A stretch of 38,050 nucleotides of DNA, from assembly GCA_025062105.1 (NCBI GenBank), contig JANXAQ010000228.1, forward strand, positions 1-38,050, written 5' to 3'. Of this stretch, positions 25,775 through 34,690 are shown piece after piece. Positions within the stretch are counted from its first letter, which is position 1. Each line of letters opens with the position of its first letter. A model generated the notes under the pieces. The model did not search any database, was not told where the DNA came from, and saw nothing but the letters and a program-made list of their open reading frames with translations. Both the position numbers and the translations under genes were made by a program. The stretch comes from Thermoguttaceae bacterium (lineage in GTDB: Bacteria > Planctomycetota > Planctomycetia > Pirellulales > Thermoguttaceae).

Positions 25775-28063
25775 TCAACGTTCTGTGAATCGGAGCTGCG
25801 CTTGATCATCGGCCGCTCGGAACTGAAAAGAATGAATCACCTGCGAAGAATCCCAATTGCCGATATCTAGAACAGAGGTATTGGAAGCTAGTGAACTCAA
25901 AGGCCCTTCCCATTCTGTTAGAGGTTTATTGTTGAGAAACGAACTGATCCGACATTTCTCTCCGTCGACTTGCACTTTGAGCACCCAACGATACGGAACG
26001 TTATACTTTATGACAGTGCCTTTTCGTCCGGAAGGATTTTTATCTGCGGGTTGATTGTCGATCGGCTGAAGTCCATCGATTCTTCCATACCAAAAGCTGA
26101 GCACCGCTTGAATGGAGCGGCTTCCGACCGGCAGCCCTACCCCGAAACTATCGTTGCCAGAAAGCCGGCTGAAAATGACCACCACCTCATAGCTTCCAGA
26201 AGTAGATATAGGCAGTTGGAGGTGGGATCTAAGGGGCAACAGGATCGAGCCTTTTTTAGATTCGACGGAACCTCGGACTACAGCGTGTGGAAGATCAATC
26301 AGCGGCAAGAGTTCGATCCATTTCCCTTTTAGGGATTCCCCGCCCGACAGATCAGCCATCAACTTTGGCCCAAACTTCGGAAGGCTCTCTTTTCGCACAG
26401 AGTCCAAACGGCGCTGGAGACGAACTTTGTCTAAACTTGACAATTTCCCAGCGTTCAACGGATGTAAGGCTCGTTCATAGAGGCTCTGGACATGGGCTAG
26501 AATAGCTTTCCGTTTTGGGCCGGCCGGCAGAGTCTCTGCATACCTGGCCCATCGGTCTGCAATCGCCACCAGGGTGGGCCCATCGTTGGAGGTTTGCTCT
26601 ATTTCGGTTATGGCTAATTCTTGGAGTTGCCAATCAGGATGCTCCTTCAACAGCAAAAGCCCTTCTTCCCAATTTCCCATACCGAAACAGACCCACTCGG
26701 CCCATGTGTGTCTTTTCTCTTGCTTTTGAGCGGTTTCGTATGCCTTCCAAAATGGCATGAATTCTTTGAGTGTTTTTTCAGCAGCTTTTAAACATTCCAA
26801 AGCCACCGTGGCGCGGTTCTGTTGCGCCAGACTGCCAAGCGCCTTGAGGGCTCCTAAAACAGCGGGAAATCGGGATTTTTTATAAACTTGCTCCAAGTAG
26901 GGACCTGCTAGCACGACGGCCTTGGTGACAAACAAAACACCCAAAGGGGGTCCTTGAAACATGGTTTCCAAGACGAGTTGCCCGTCGCAGTCATAGCTGC
27001 TTACCAACTCAGCCCATTGCTCCCACATTTTGCCGGCTAGATTCGCTTGTGCAAACATCTGCCCTGCTAGAAGGCGGAGAATGTAACGTGTTTCTGCCGA
27101 AAGGCTAGGATCTGCCAAGGCCTGAAGGAGACGTTCCGCCGTTGCTTTTGCCTGAGCTGGAGTTTTCACATTTTCGATCTCGAAAAGATTTCTTAGTTCT
27201 TTTTCTAGTCGGTGAAGTTCTTCCGTGCTAGGAGGCGAAAGAAGCTCCGACGGCGGCGAACGAAGGGAATGCGGAGTTTTCTCAAAGCGCTCGTTCTCCT
27301 CAGCAGCGGCAGTAGGGAAAGCGGCAGAAAGATCAGAAGCATATGGTCTCGGCTGGATCTTCACATCTTTTGAAGGAATCCCGCTGGATGCTTTGGAGTC
27401 CAAAGAAGGCAATGGGGAGGATATGGTAGCGCCACCTGGAGGAGGCGTTGGTTGGGGAGGTTGCAACTGGTCTTTCTGCTTGGGAGAAAAGTTCCCGGTC
27501 ACCTCTGGTGATGTCTTTTCTTTCTTTGTTGGTGGATCTTTTTCCTTAGACAACCCCTCCGCTACCTGCTGGGAAGATCTATTTCCAAGGGAAAAAACTA
27601 CTAGGCCTGCCATCAAAAAAAGGACCACGATACCAAGCAGAGCCACATTGGCTAAAGGAGAACAATGTCTCCCAACTCGGTCAGAAACAGAAGATATCCC
27701 CGGAATATGGGGCATTCCCCCCGGAGAAATATCCGTCCGCATAGGCGGAGTAAATAGCTTGGGCTCTGGACTTCCGCTGGCATTCCGAATAGCTCGCAGG
27801 TGTGCATCGTAAGCAGCTTTTTTCGCAGGATCGAGTAAACAAGCTCGGGCAGTAGCCAATTCGTTCAGAATTTTCTGGGACTCCGCCGAATGGGGGCCGG
27901 TTTGAAATGTCTTAATGTATGTCATCTGCCGGTCCGCTGCCGACTCGATGATCTGAACATCCTCCTCAAACTCTGGTATTCCTAAAAGCCGATAGTAGCT
28001 CGGTGGTTGCTCCTCCGGAAGGATACCTAACCATTTATAGTATGGATTGAAAGCACTGCTCAT
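25775..28063 (-). CDS. Large membrane protein with a J-domain-like N-terminus
   Basis: A 762-aa protein. Residues 13-95 resemble a J domain (YYRLLGIPEFEEDVQIIESAADRQ, ILNELATARACLLDPAKKAAYDAHLR) but lack the HPD tripeptide needed to stimulate Hsp70. A single TM lies at about 138-160, followed by a charged, Pro-rich linker (about 165-270), a helical repeat-like middle (about 275-560), and a C-terminal beta-rich region (about 565-762) that may be a concanavalin-like sandwich. The N-terminus is probably cytoplasmic and the rest outside. This layout is familiar from planctomycete proteins of unknown function. Start: the ATG at 28063 with AAGGGG 7 nt upstream; a longer frame to 28084 lacks a site. 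No operon partner is evident. Confidence 0.7.
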   Translation of the reverse strand: MSSAFNPYYKWLGILPEEQPPSYYRLLGIPEFEEDVQIIESAADRQMTYIKTFQTGPHSAESQKILNELATARACLLDPAKKAAYDAHLRAIRNASGSPEPKLFTPPMRTDISPGGMPHIPGISSVSDRVGRHCSPLANVALLGIVVLFLMAGLVVFSLGNRSSQQVAEGLSKEKDPPTKKEKTSPEVTGNFSPKQKDQLQPPQPTPPPGGATISSPLPSLDSKASSGIPSKDVKIQPRPYASDLSAAFPTAAAEENERFEKTPHSLRSPPSELLSPPSTEELHRLEKELRNLFEIENVKTPAQAKATAERLLQALADPSLSAETRYILRLLAGQMFAQANLAGKMWEQWAELVSSYDCDGQLVLETMFQGPPLGVLFVTKAVVLAGPYLEQVYKKSRFPAVLGALKALGSLAQQNRATVALECLKAAEKTLKEFMPFWKAYETAQKQEKRHTWAEWVCFGMGNWEEGLLLLKEHPDWQLQELAITEIEQTSNDGPTLVAIADRWARYAETLPAGPKRKAILAHVQSLYERALHPLNAGKLSSLDKVRLQRRLDSVRKESLPKFGPKLMADLSGGESLKGKWIELLPLIDLPHAVVRGSVESKKGSILLPLRSHLQLPISTSGSYEVVVIFSRLSGNDSFGVGLPVGSRSIQAVLSFWYGRIDGLQPIDNQPADKNPSGRKGTVIKYNVPYRWVLKVQVDGEKCRISSFLNNKPLTEWEGPLSSLASNTSVLDIGNWDSSQVIHSFQFRAADDQAQLRFTER

Positions 28064-28140
28064 CTTTGCGCCCCTTGGAAGCATGCTTCTTGCAGGAAAC
28101 TTCTTTTCATTCCGCTTTTCGGTTCGAACGAACTTCTATG

Positions 28141-28286
28141 GTTGATTTTTGCCATTCAGGGGTTCTTGTCGAAAGAAAAAACCCTAACTCCCTGGAATTA
28201 CTGGCGTTAGGAAATTGTGTGAATAAAAGGCAGCCTCGCCGTAACCCCTGAACATACAACAGGTAGGAAAATTGGCAAAAGTTGAA
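28141..28286 (+). repeat. Family A element, copy 6
   Basis: Left end GTTGATTTTTGCCATT, right end AATTGGCAAAAGTTGAA. Flanks CTATG and CTCTG agree at 4 of 5 bases. The core TTAGGAAATTGTGTGAAT is at 28207-28224. It lies 77 bp upstream of the J-like gene and so within its likely promoter region. Confidence 0.75.
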
Positions 28287-28292
28287 CTCTGA

Positions 28293-28447
28293 GACTCTCC
28301 TAAAAAGCATGTTCTATGATGGAAGGAGTTTTCCTTCCTCAATTCCCCAGAATCCCCAAAATCCCTGTTTTAAGGAGTGTCGAGGGTAGGAGCCGGTGGG
28401 CTAAAACCCATGAGAAACCGCCCAAATTCCAATTTCAGGACAGCCTC
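28293..28447 (+). repeat. Family C element, copy 4
   Basis: Left end GACTCTCCTAAAAAGCAT, right end AATTTCAGGACAGCCTC. The flanks TGA and TAT do not match exactly. It is close in sequence, in opposite orientation, to copy 3 at 21608-21764. Confidence 0.75.
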
Positions 28448-28816
28448 TATGAAAACGTCCAACTCTCTGGTTAACTATCGGAATTGAAAGACATATATAA
28501 CTTTTCTCTGTTCTGTTGTCAAGTAGGGGGAATAAATGGATTCGGGTGAAATTCTGTAGCTCGATAAGGGCAAAATTTAGTCCCATAGACAAAACAAGCC
28601 TAACTGCCGGAAAGCCGGCTTTGCCCAGCGTCTACCCATTATCTTGGATATGGGGACCTAAACTCCTCTGCGGAAAGTCCTAGCCCCTGGCGGTGGCATA
28701 AGAGGCTTTTTGTTCCTGGAGATGCCAGACATGGGCAGTTGGATGGAACTGGGGACTTGCTATCTTCCCCATCCTCCCTAAACGCACCACAAAAATCAGC
28801 GGCACCGAAAAACTTA

Positions 28817-28969
28817 GAGACAGCCCTGGAAAAGCATTTTTCCATGAAAAGCAGAGTCTTAGTTTGGATTACCTAGAATCATCCACCCTATTTTTAAAAA
28901 GTTTTGCTGGCCACCCCGTCAACCCAAAAACCATGGGGAAATGTCAGCATTTAATTTCAAGGCAGCTTC
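28817..28969 (+). repeat. Family C element, copy 5
   Basis: Left end GAGACAGCCCTGGAAAA, right end AATTTCAAGGCAGCTTC. The interior matches copies 1 and 2 (GCATTTTTCC; TTACCTAGAATC also in copy 1). Flanks TTA and CAA are imperfect. Confidence 0.7.
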
Positions 28970-28973
28970 CAAG

Positions 28974-29115
28974 CTCGACTTTTGCCATTTGGGACACTCT
29001 GGCAAGGGAGAAGCTCTAACTGTCCGGAATTATTGGACTTAGGAAATTGGGTGAACAAAAGGGGGCGATATAACTTCTGGAGACCAACCAAGTTAGCAAA
29101 AAGGCAAAAGTCGAA
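28974..29115 (+). repeat. Family A element, copy 7
   Basis: Left end CTCGACTTTTGCCATTT, right end AAAAGGCAAAAGTCGAA. Flanks CCAAG and CCACG agree at 4 of 5 bases. The core TTAGGAAATTGGGTGAAC is at 29039-29056. It ends 42 bp from the stop of yceH. Confidence 0.8.
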
Positions 29116-29157
29116 CCACGATGCCTGCTTGCTAGAGGGTGGGCTTTCGGCTGCTGG

Positions 29158-30033
29158 CTAAACACCCAATTCTTTTCGTAACCATTCTAAGACTTCTTCA
29201 TGCTGTTGGCTCTTTTGTGCTAGCAGTTCCATTTGTTGACGAAGTTGGGCCAATTCTTGGCGAAGATCGGCCAGTTGGGCTTGGAGAGAAACTGTCTGGG
29301 AAGAGGAAGAGGAGAAGGAATTCAAAGCCGGTTGGGCCTCCGGTACCGGGCAGCTGGCCGGGAGAATCGACCGCTGAGCAGGCTCCGATGCCGGCAAACT
29401 AGGCTCTGAGCTTTCTGACCAGATGGTCTGAGCAGCCCGTTGGTATTGGGTCTGGAGGCGTGCCATTTCTTCGGGCAGATATAGGGCATGGGCTACCACA
29501 TGGCCTCGGCCTTCCGGTGTAAGGGAGACGACTAGCCCCTTACTCTTAAGCGAAGCTAGAATCTGGCGAAGGGTGGGCAAATCCGGGATCGGTTCCATCC
29601 GGCAGGTATGCGCTCGGAGCTGGCCTTCGGTTTGGGGACCTCGGAGAAGAAGCTCGGCCATAACCGCCGCTTCTACTTTATCCACTCCCAGCCATTCGTA
29701 AAGATAATGCCGATATTTAGGGACCCGGCCGTAGCCTTCCACCAGGCCAACAGCGCCTAAAGTACGCAAACGTTCCAAAGCGGCTTCCACATCCTCCGGC
29801 TCCAGCTGCATGATCGGATCCCGATTACTTTTTTGGTTGGCGCCGGTGGTAATGGCGTTGAGCGAAAGTGGATACACATCAGGGGTAGTTTTGGCCTTTT
29901 CCACCAGTACGCCCAAGACACGGCGTTCCACCGGCCCGATCGGCTGCCAACGCTGGGGCGGTTTGGCTGAGGCTTCACTACGGCCGTGAGCAGGAGCTGC
30001 CGAATTTATAATTTCTCCCGAAGCGCCGGACAT
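29158..30033 (-). CDS. yceH: YceH family (DUF480) winged-helix protein
   Basis: Conserved protein of unknown function with two winged-helix-like units, probably DNA- or protein-binding. Residues 31-70 (RRVLGVLVEKAKTTPDVYPL then NAITTGANQKSNRDPIM) align closely with E. coli YceH, and LLLRGPQTEGQLRAHTCRM continues the second unit to about residue 190. Beyond that this 291-aa version adds a Ser/Pro-rich stretch (215-240) and a C-terminal coiled coil (about 243-288), which is probably for oligomerisation; E. coli YceH is about 215 aa. The chosen ATG has only a weak upstream TAAGG, and an extra 25-residue N-terminal tail precedes the domain, so a later start is possible. It is apparently monocistronic. 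Confidence 0.9.
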   Translation of the reverse strand: MSGASGEIINSAAPAHGRSEASAKPPQRWQPIGPVERRVLGVLVEKAKTTPDVYPLSLNAITTGANQKSNRDPIMQLEPEDVEAALERLRTLGAVGLVEGYGRVPKYRHYLYEWLGVDKVEAAVMAELLLRGPQTEGQLRAHTCRMEPIPDLPTLRQILASLKSKGLVVSLTPEGRGHVVAHALYLPEEMARLQTQYQRAAQTIWSESSEPSLPASEPAQRSILPASCPVPEAQPALNSFSSSSSQTVSLQAQLADLRQELAQLRQQMELLAQKSQQHEEVLEWLRKELGV

Positions 30034-30366
30034 GATAAAAAAGCCTTACTGGAAAATTGTTATGTTAGTCCAATGATCAACACGCCGAAAAGAGGAAGTC
30101 AATATCCCACTCCTATTCAGGAGAACTATGGGTTTGTGTTGGCATTGCTGCAAAAACAGACACTCAGCGTAAAGAGAAAGTTTCCAAAGAAAAACATCTC
30201 TACTTATCCGTAGTTCGATAGAAGGGATAATTTGTTGACATGGCTAAGTGTCATTTTCCCCGGGTTGGGTTGGTTCGGCACCTGTTGGATTCGGAATTAC
30301 ATACCACGGAACGCCATGGACCTCCAGAACATTTTAACTGAAAGCCCCTCTGCCTGGGGGGAGAAA

Positions 30367-30512
30367 GGAAACCCGTGCATAGTCCTGAAGATATAGAGCC
30401 GAACACCTGCTAGCTATTTGGCTGCCTAGGAATGCAGCAACCCTATGTGTTGTGTTAGAGGGAGGATAAACCGAGATAGTAGAATATCCCTCCTGAATGA
30501 TCCAGAGGTTCC
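30367..30512 (-). repeat. Family B element, copy 4 (shortened)
   Basis: On the minus strand it begins GGAACCTCTGGATCATTC and carries CTCCCTCTAACACAACA, as in copy 1, and it ends in CTTCAGGACTATGCACGG. It is 146 bp long instead of about 190, so part of the interior is missing. Confidence 0.65.
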
Positions 30513-30513
30513 T

Positions 30514-30632
30514 TTTTTCTTTCGAGGAGTTAGGCTTTAGGGACTCTTTGCTCAGCCAATTTCCAACTCCGATATTTTCAAAGGGGTAGGTCATCCAAAG
30601 GGAGCCGACCCCTAGGAATAGGCAAAGTCGAG
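30514..30632 (-). repeat. Family A remnant at the end of the kinase gene
   Basis: The right end is GGCAAAGTCGAG, and 30552-30580 (CCAATTTCCAACTCCGATAT) matches the family core on the minus strand. The left end is lost at the neighbouring B element. CTTAG, which fits the CTAAG-type target of the family, follows at 30633-30637 and contains the kinase stop codon. Confidence 0.5.
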
Positions 30633-30633
30633 C

Positions 30634-33600
30634 TTAGTCTTTTTCCATGCTAGCCAAGATTTGTTGGGTCATCAGCTCAAAGGGGAAAGTAGCGTATTGA
30701 GCCAGTTGGCGACGTTGGACTTTCAACCGAAGTCGGGAGGCTTCGTCGGCGTTGGGATCGGCAATTTGCTGATCGAACTGTTTGGCCACTGAACGGGTTT
30801 TCGATCGGCCTTGTTCATAGGTCTGCATGGCTGCGGCCCCCCACTGAGAGACTGCTCCATCGAGCTGCTCGAGCAGTTCCGGTTTCACTCGAACAGGGCC
30901 TTCCGGGATCAACTCGGCAAACTCTCGAAGTTGACCGATCCAGGCAAAAATACTCTGCCAATCGGTAGAAAGGCCCTGGTCTGGTTTTGGTTTCGGCATA
31001 TTCTGAAGGAGCTGGACCAATTCGTCCAAGGCTCGGCTGTAAGATTGCCGCTCAAACAGGGTCCAGGCAATGGCCAGCCGTGGCAGCACCAACTCGGGAT
31101 GATCGACCTTCATTTGCTCAAAATGTTGTTGGGCTTCTTCCCGGTCTTTACGATCTTTGGATTTAAGCAGACAGAGTCCATAGGCCAATTGAGGCTCCAC
31201 TTCGGTACCTGCTAAGTTTTTAGCTTCCGAATAAGCCTGGCTGGCCGCATCCATGTCAATCTTTTCCTGACGCAATAGGGCCAGCAAACGGCGGATGGAA
31301 CGCTTGGCGTTTTCGGAAAGCCGAGGCGGCTGCAGATTGGGTAGGAATAGTTCTGGCGTCTGGGTTTTGGCCAGCGCTTGGCTGGCTGCTGCCATGCTCA
31401 ACTCTAAAAATTGCGAAAGTTCTGTTACTTCCAATTGCCCGTCTCGGTTCTTATCTGCTTTGGTGGAAAATGCTTCGGCTAACGCATGGGCGAAGACCGA
31501 ATGGCCCTTTTCCGGCCAGAAGTAGCCCTTTTGGCCCTCTCGGCAACTGGCAATACCCGTTATGGTCCGGAAAATCCCTCGGGTTTGGGGCAGTTTAATC
31601 GTGCGGATCATTTCGGCTGTGGAAGGTTGTTGAAGCCCATGAGACGGCGACTCCTGACAAGCATCCAATAAAAGCCACTTCTCCTTAGCCGAACATTTCT
31701 CAAGCTCCTCCACCAACCATTGCAACGCCAACCCAGTAAGAGTCACCCGCCGAGAATCAAAATTCTTCGGTGCCAGATAGACTTTGCCGTCCGGTCCTAC
31801 AAAGGCATGGCCAGCAAAATAGACGATCACCAGGCTATCAGCACTGGTGCGGCTCAGAAAGCCGGGTATTGCCTGCTCCAATCGAACCAAATTTTCATCT
31901 ACCAGTAAAAGGATCTGCTCTTGGGGGACGGCAAACCGCCGCACCAATACATCCCGAAGATGCTGGGCATCCTGACTGGGCCAACGCAGCCCACTGAGCA
32001 ATTGATCCTCATAATTTTGGATCCCGATCAAGATGGCCCACCGACGAGAGTCCGGCGGCCGACGGGCTGCTATCTGCTTGGCTTCCGGTGTGCGGGTCGG
32101 ATCAGGAGTCTCGTGCTGGATATCCACAATGTCAGCTCGCCGCAAATCCGTCCAATCAACCGGCTCTCCTCCCAAGGTGATTTGACAATCCGGGCGAACT
32201 AAAAACTGCTTTGTCTTCCCGTCGATTTGCACTTCCAAGGTTCGCGCCTCATATTCAATTCGGACAATCGGCCCCCCTTCGCCGATGGTCCGATAGGCCT
32301 GAATACGTTTGATCTCCAGGTCATGATAGATCGTGGCTTTGTCGCCCGGCTGTAAATCCTCCGGAGTAAGTCGTTTTTGTTGAACTACCGCCTGGTCGTT
32401 CAGCGTAATTTCACAGTTGGCCGCCACTGGCCACGAAAACACCTCTGAGGAAGCACCCTCGCCGCGATCCAAACTAAGCACTTTTTTCTTCCGATCATAA
32501 CCCCGGATCACTCCTTGGAAGGAAACCACGCGTTGGATATCCAATTGGATTGCTTGCCGACCAGACTCAGTGCCTTGATGTTGGACCACCACTCGGTCAT
32601 CCACCTGCAAGTCGGCCAATTGAATAGCACGTCCGTTAATGTCGGTTCGGCCGTTGAAGGTGATTTTCTTGCGCTGTCCTAAGTCAGGAGGCACTTGGAT
32701 GCAAAGCGGCGGATCCTTTTCCGTGCTGCCTTCCACGGTAAGCCAAAATTGGCCTCCTTCCGGATCCACTTTAGCCACTACGCCCCGGGCTTCCTCCGGG
32801 CGATAAATATGGAATTCCTTGAACCGACGTTTTGTCTCCACATCATCCAGGATTTTAATGATCATTTCATCTCCTATACGGAGATCCCGGAGGGTAACTG
32901 CTTTTTCGTTAATGAAAAAACGATCATATCTAGTAATAGAAATCTCCTCCGGCTGATCTTTCCGGTCTCCTTCTAGATGAACTACTACGAGAAGCCGTTC
33001 GTCCGGATAAATATGCCGGACCACTGCACGCGTAGGCGGCGGAGGCCCTTCCGGCGGCGGTTCCGGCCTAGGCCAAATCATCCAAAGCGATAACAACACC
33101 GAAATTGCCATCGCCATAATGGCACCAACCCGCGTCAGTTTCTTCTGGCGAGCTTCTCGCTCCTGCGCCGCTATCTGCTCCGGCGTCTGTTCCGGCGGCG
33201 GAGATGGCATCGCCACTAGCCGAGGATCCGTACGTAAATCCCGCAATGCCTCGGCAGCGGACCGATATCGCCTCTGCGGGTCTTTGACCACCATCCGCTG
33301 AATAACCGCCGCCAAGTCCGGCGGCACCCCCTCCAAAACCCGATGAATCTCCGGCAGATGCAAATCCGCCGCGGCATGCCACATCATCCACGCTATCTGT
33401 GGATCCCGTCCGTAAGCGCTCAGGCCGGGGAAAAGATTCTCAAATTGCGGCCCGCACATCAGCTCATAACACGTAAAACCCAACGAATACAGATCGCTGG
33501 CTGGACCCACGGGGCCAAACTGCGGATTGATTAACTCCGGCGCCATATATTTGGTAGTCCCTTTCAGGAGGCTCCCCTCCTCATTGGCTGCCCGTCGGGC

Positions 33601-34041
33601 TAATCCAAAATCCCCCAACTTCACTCGCCCCTGGGCATCGACCAGCAAATTGCTCGGCTTGATATCCCCGTGAATAATCCCATGCGAGTGGAGAAACTCT
33701 AACGCACTCAGGCCACCAGCCAATACAATCCGCAGATAATCCAAATCGATCGGACCTGCTTGCAGGGCCTGTTTCAAGCTGCCTCGCATCAGCTCCAAAA
33801 TCAGCCAACCCCGAGTTCGGTCAATATCATAAATAGTCAAAATATGCGGATGCTGCAAATTGGCTAATAGTTGGGCTTCCCGCCAAAATCGCTCCAATTG
33901 ACGAGGATCTAACAGATACTGCTGATGGATCTGCTTGATGGCGACTTCCCGGCCCAATTCCCGGTCCCGCCCCCGATAGACTATGGCAAAATCCCCAGCG
34001 CCAATCGTATCCACAATTTCATAACGGGCAGACGGTGGCAT
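30634..34041 (-). CDS. Transmembrane Ser/Thr kinase fused to a caspase-like protease
   Basis: A 1135-aa multidomain protein. Order (numbering from the ATG at 34041): Hanks kinase at about 7-265 with G-loop GAGDFAIVY (14-22), K36, HGDIKPSN (D126), DFG 144-146 and APE 167-169; one TM at about 305-323; four beta-rich repeats of about 80-90 aa (339-418, 419-508, 509-589, 590-660), each with an LxDLxxGD-type turn; a caspase/metacaspase-like domain from about 667 with catalytic H745 (YFAGHA) and C795 (LLDACQES); an EF-hand-like loop DKNRDGQLEVTE (863-874); and a helical TPR-like tail. The kinase faces the cytoplasm, so the protease should lie outside the inner membrane. Start: ATG with AGGAAGG 8 nt upstream, preferred over GTG at 34047. 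Substrates unknown; all visible catalytic residues are present. Confidence 0.9.
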   Translation of the reverse strand: MPPSARYEIVDTIGAGDFAIVYRGRDRELGREVAIKQIHQQYLLDPRQLERFWREAQLLANLQHPHILTIYDIDRTRGWLILELMRGSLKQALQAGPIDLDYLRIVLAGGLSALEFLHSHGIIHGDIKPSNLLVDAQGRVKLGDFGLARRAANEEGSLLKGTTKYMAPELINPQFGPVGPASDLYSLGFTCYELMCGPQFENLFPGLSAYGRDPQIAWMMWHAAADLHLPEIHRVLEGVPPDLAAVIQRMVVKDPQRRYRSAAEALRDLRTDPRLVAMPSPPPEQTPEQIAAQEREARQKKLTRVGAIMAMAISVLLSLWMIWPRPEPPPEGPPPPTRAVVRHIYPDERLLVVVHLEGDRKDQPEEISITRYDRFFINEKAVTLRDLRIGDEMIIKILDDVETKRRFKEFHIYRPEEARGVVAKVDPEGGQFWLTVEGSTEKDPPLCIQVPPDLGQRKKITFNGRTDINGRAIQLADLQVDDRVVVQHQGTESGRQAIQLDIQRVVSFQGVIRGYDRKKKVLSLDRGEGASSEVFSWPVAANCEITLNDQAVVQQKRLTPEDLQPGDKATIYHDLEIKRIQAYRTIGEGGPIVRIEYEARTLEVQIDGKTKQFLVRPDCQITLGGEPVDWTDLRRADIVDIQHETPDPTRTPEAKQIAARRPPDSRRWAILIGIQNYEDQLLSGLRWPSQDAQHLRDVLVRRFAVPQEQILLLVDENLVRLEQAIPGFLSRTSADSLVIVYFAGHAFVGPDGKVYLAPKNFDSRRVTLTGLALQWLVEELEKCSAKEKWLLLDACQESPSHGLQQPSTAEMIRTIKLPQTRGIFRTITGIASCREGQKGYFWPEKGHSVFAHALAEAFSTKADKNRDGQLEVTELSQFLELSMAAASQALAKTQTPELFLPNLQPPRLSENAKRSIRRLLALLRQEKIDMDAASQAYSEAKNLAGTEVEPQLAYGLCLLKSKDRKDREEAQQHFEQMKVDHPELVLPRLAIAWTLFERQSYSRALDELVQLLQNMPKPKPDQGLSTDWQSIFAWIGQLREFAELIPEGPVRVKPELLEQLDGAVSQWGAAAMQTYEQGRSKTRSVAKQFDQQIADPNADEASRLRLKVQRRQLAQYATFPFELMTQQILASMEKD

Positions 34042-34188
34042 ATCCACGCCCTTCCTGAAGCTTGAACGCCAATCTCGATTCCTCTTCCGTTTTCAGCCGA
34101 ATAGAGTCTCTTTCTCATCCCCGCAAAGGGGTTGGTCCAATAATCTAGAGCCTCCCACCCAAATCAAAATCCAAAGGGTTCTACGCTC

Positions 34189-34271
34189 CTCGACTTTTGC
34201 CATTTCCCCTAAGTCTTTTTTTTCCAGTAGTTACGACGACCGGGAGAAGGGCTAAAATGGCAAAAGCCGAG
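34189..34271 (-). repeat. Family A element, copy 8, internally deleted
   Basis: Left end CTCGACTTTTGCCATTT, right end AAAATGGCAAAAGCCGAG, only 83 bp. CTACG lies after the right end (34272-34276) and 3 bp before the left end (34181-34185). Confidence 0.7.
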
Positions 34272-34276
34272 CTACG

Positions 34277-34578
34277 CTCGACTTTTTCTATCCCCTTTTC
34301 CTAACTTGCTTAGTCTCTATAAGTTAACACGAAACCTCCTTTGGTACATCCGATTGCCTAACTAAAATAGCGACAAAAATTAGAACATCGCTCTTGCTGC
34401 TCGACTTTTGGCATTTTCCCCAACTTGGTTTACCTCCATAACTTACAGCAAACACAGCTTATGCACACAATTTTTTTTACCCCAATAATTGCAAGGAGTT
34501 AAAGTCTTCTCCTTTCAGCAGGACTCCAACAATGGCAAAATCGAGTTTCAAAGGAAGCTCCAAAATAGCAAAATCCAG
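34277..34578 (-). repeat. Family A element, copy 9, split by a nested copy
   Basis: Left part 34277-34399 has CTCGACTTTTTCTAT and then ACGAAACCTCCTTTGG, the core read on minus. Right part 34546-34578 has GAAGCTCCAAAATAGCAAAA, the expected other end. Between them lies a full family A element. Flanks CTACG and CTAAG agree at 4 of 5 bases. Confidence 0.55.
34400..34545 (-). repeat. Family A element, copy 10, nested
   Basis: Left end CTCGACTTTTGGCATTTT, right end AACAATGGCAAAATCGAG, 146 bp. On minus it reads TTTAACTCCTTGCAATTATTG, trimmed to the family hairpin region, and then AAATTGTGTGCATAA for the core. Confidence 0.7.
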
Positions 34579-34690
34579 CTAAGGTGCTCCAAAGGCGTGG
34601 GGAGAATGGAGTAAAGCTCGGTTTGTTAGAAACTGTAAAACGGTTTCTCCTGATTCCCGCTTGCTCGGCTGTGCCCCTATGGCACGTTTA

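Larger units (their letters stand above)
28064..29157. other. 1.1-kb spacer with four repeat elements
   Basis: Holds A (28141-28286), C (28293-28447), C (28817-28969) and A (28974-29115), in the order A-C ... C-A. The 369 bp in the middle (28448-28816) contain no gene or repeat that I can identify, apart from a small CCGG...CCGG stem near 28609-28620. Confidence 0.6.
30034..30633. other. 600-bp spacer between yceH and the kinase gene
   Basis: Holds a reverse family B copy (30367-30512) and a reverse family A remnant (30514-30632) that reaches the kinase stop codon. The 330 bp next to yceH (30034-30366) should hold its promoter; no confident site is seen and no gene is present. Confidence 0.55.

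Noticed and set aside
27225-27812. A 195-codon plus-strand frame inside the J-like gene
   Set aside because: It is antisense to the low-complexity linker, has no ribosome binding site and no recognisable motif.
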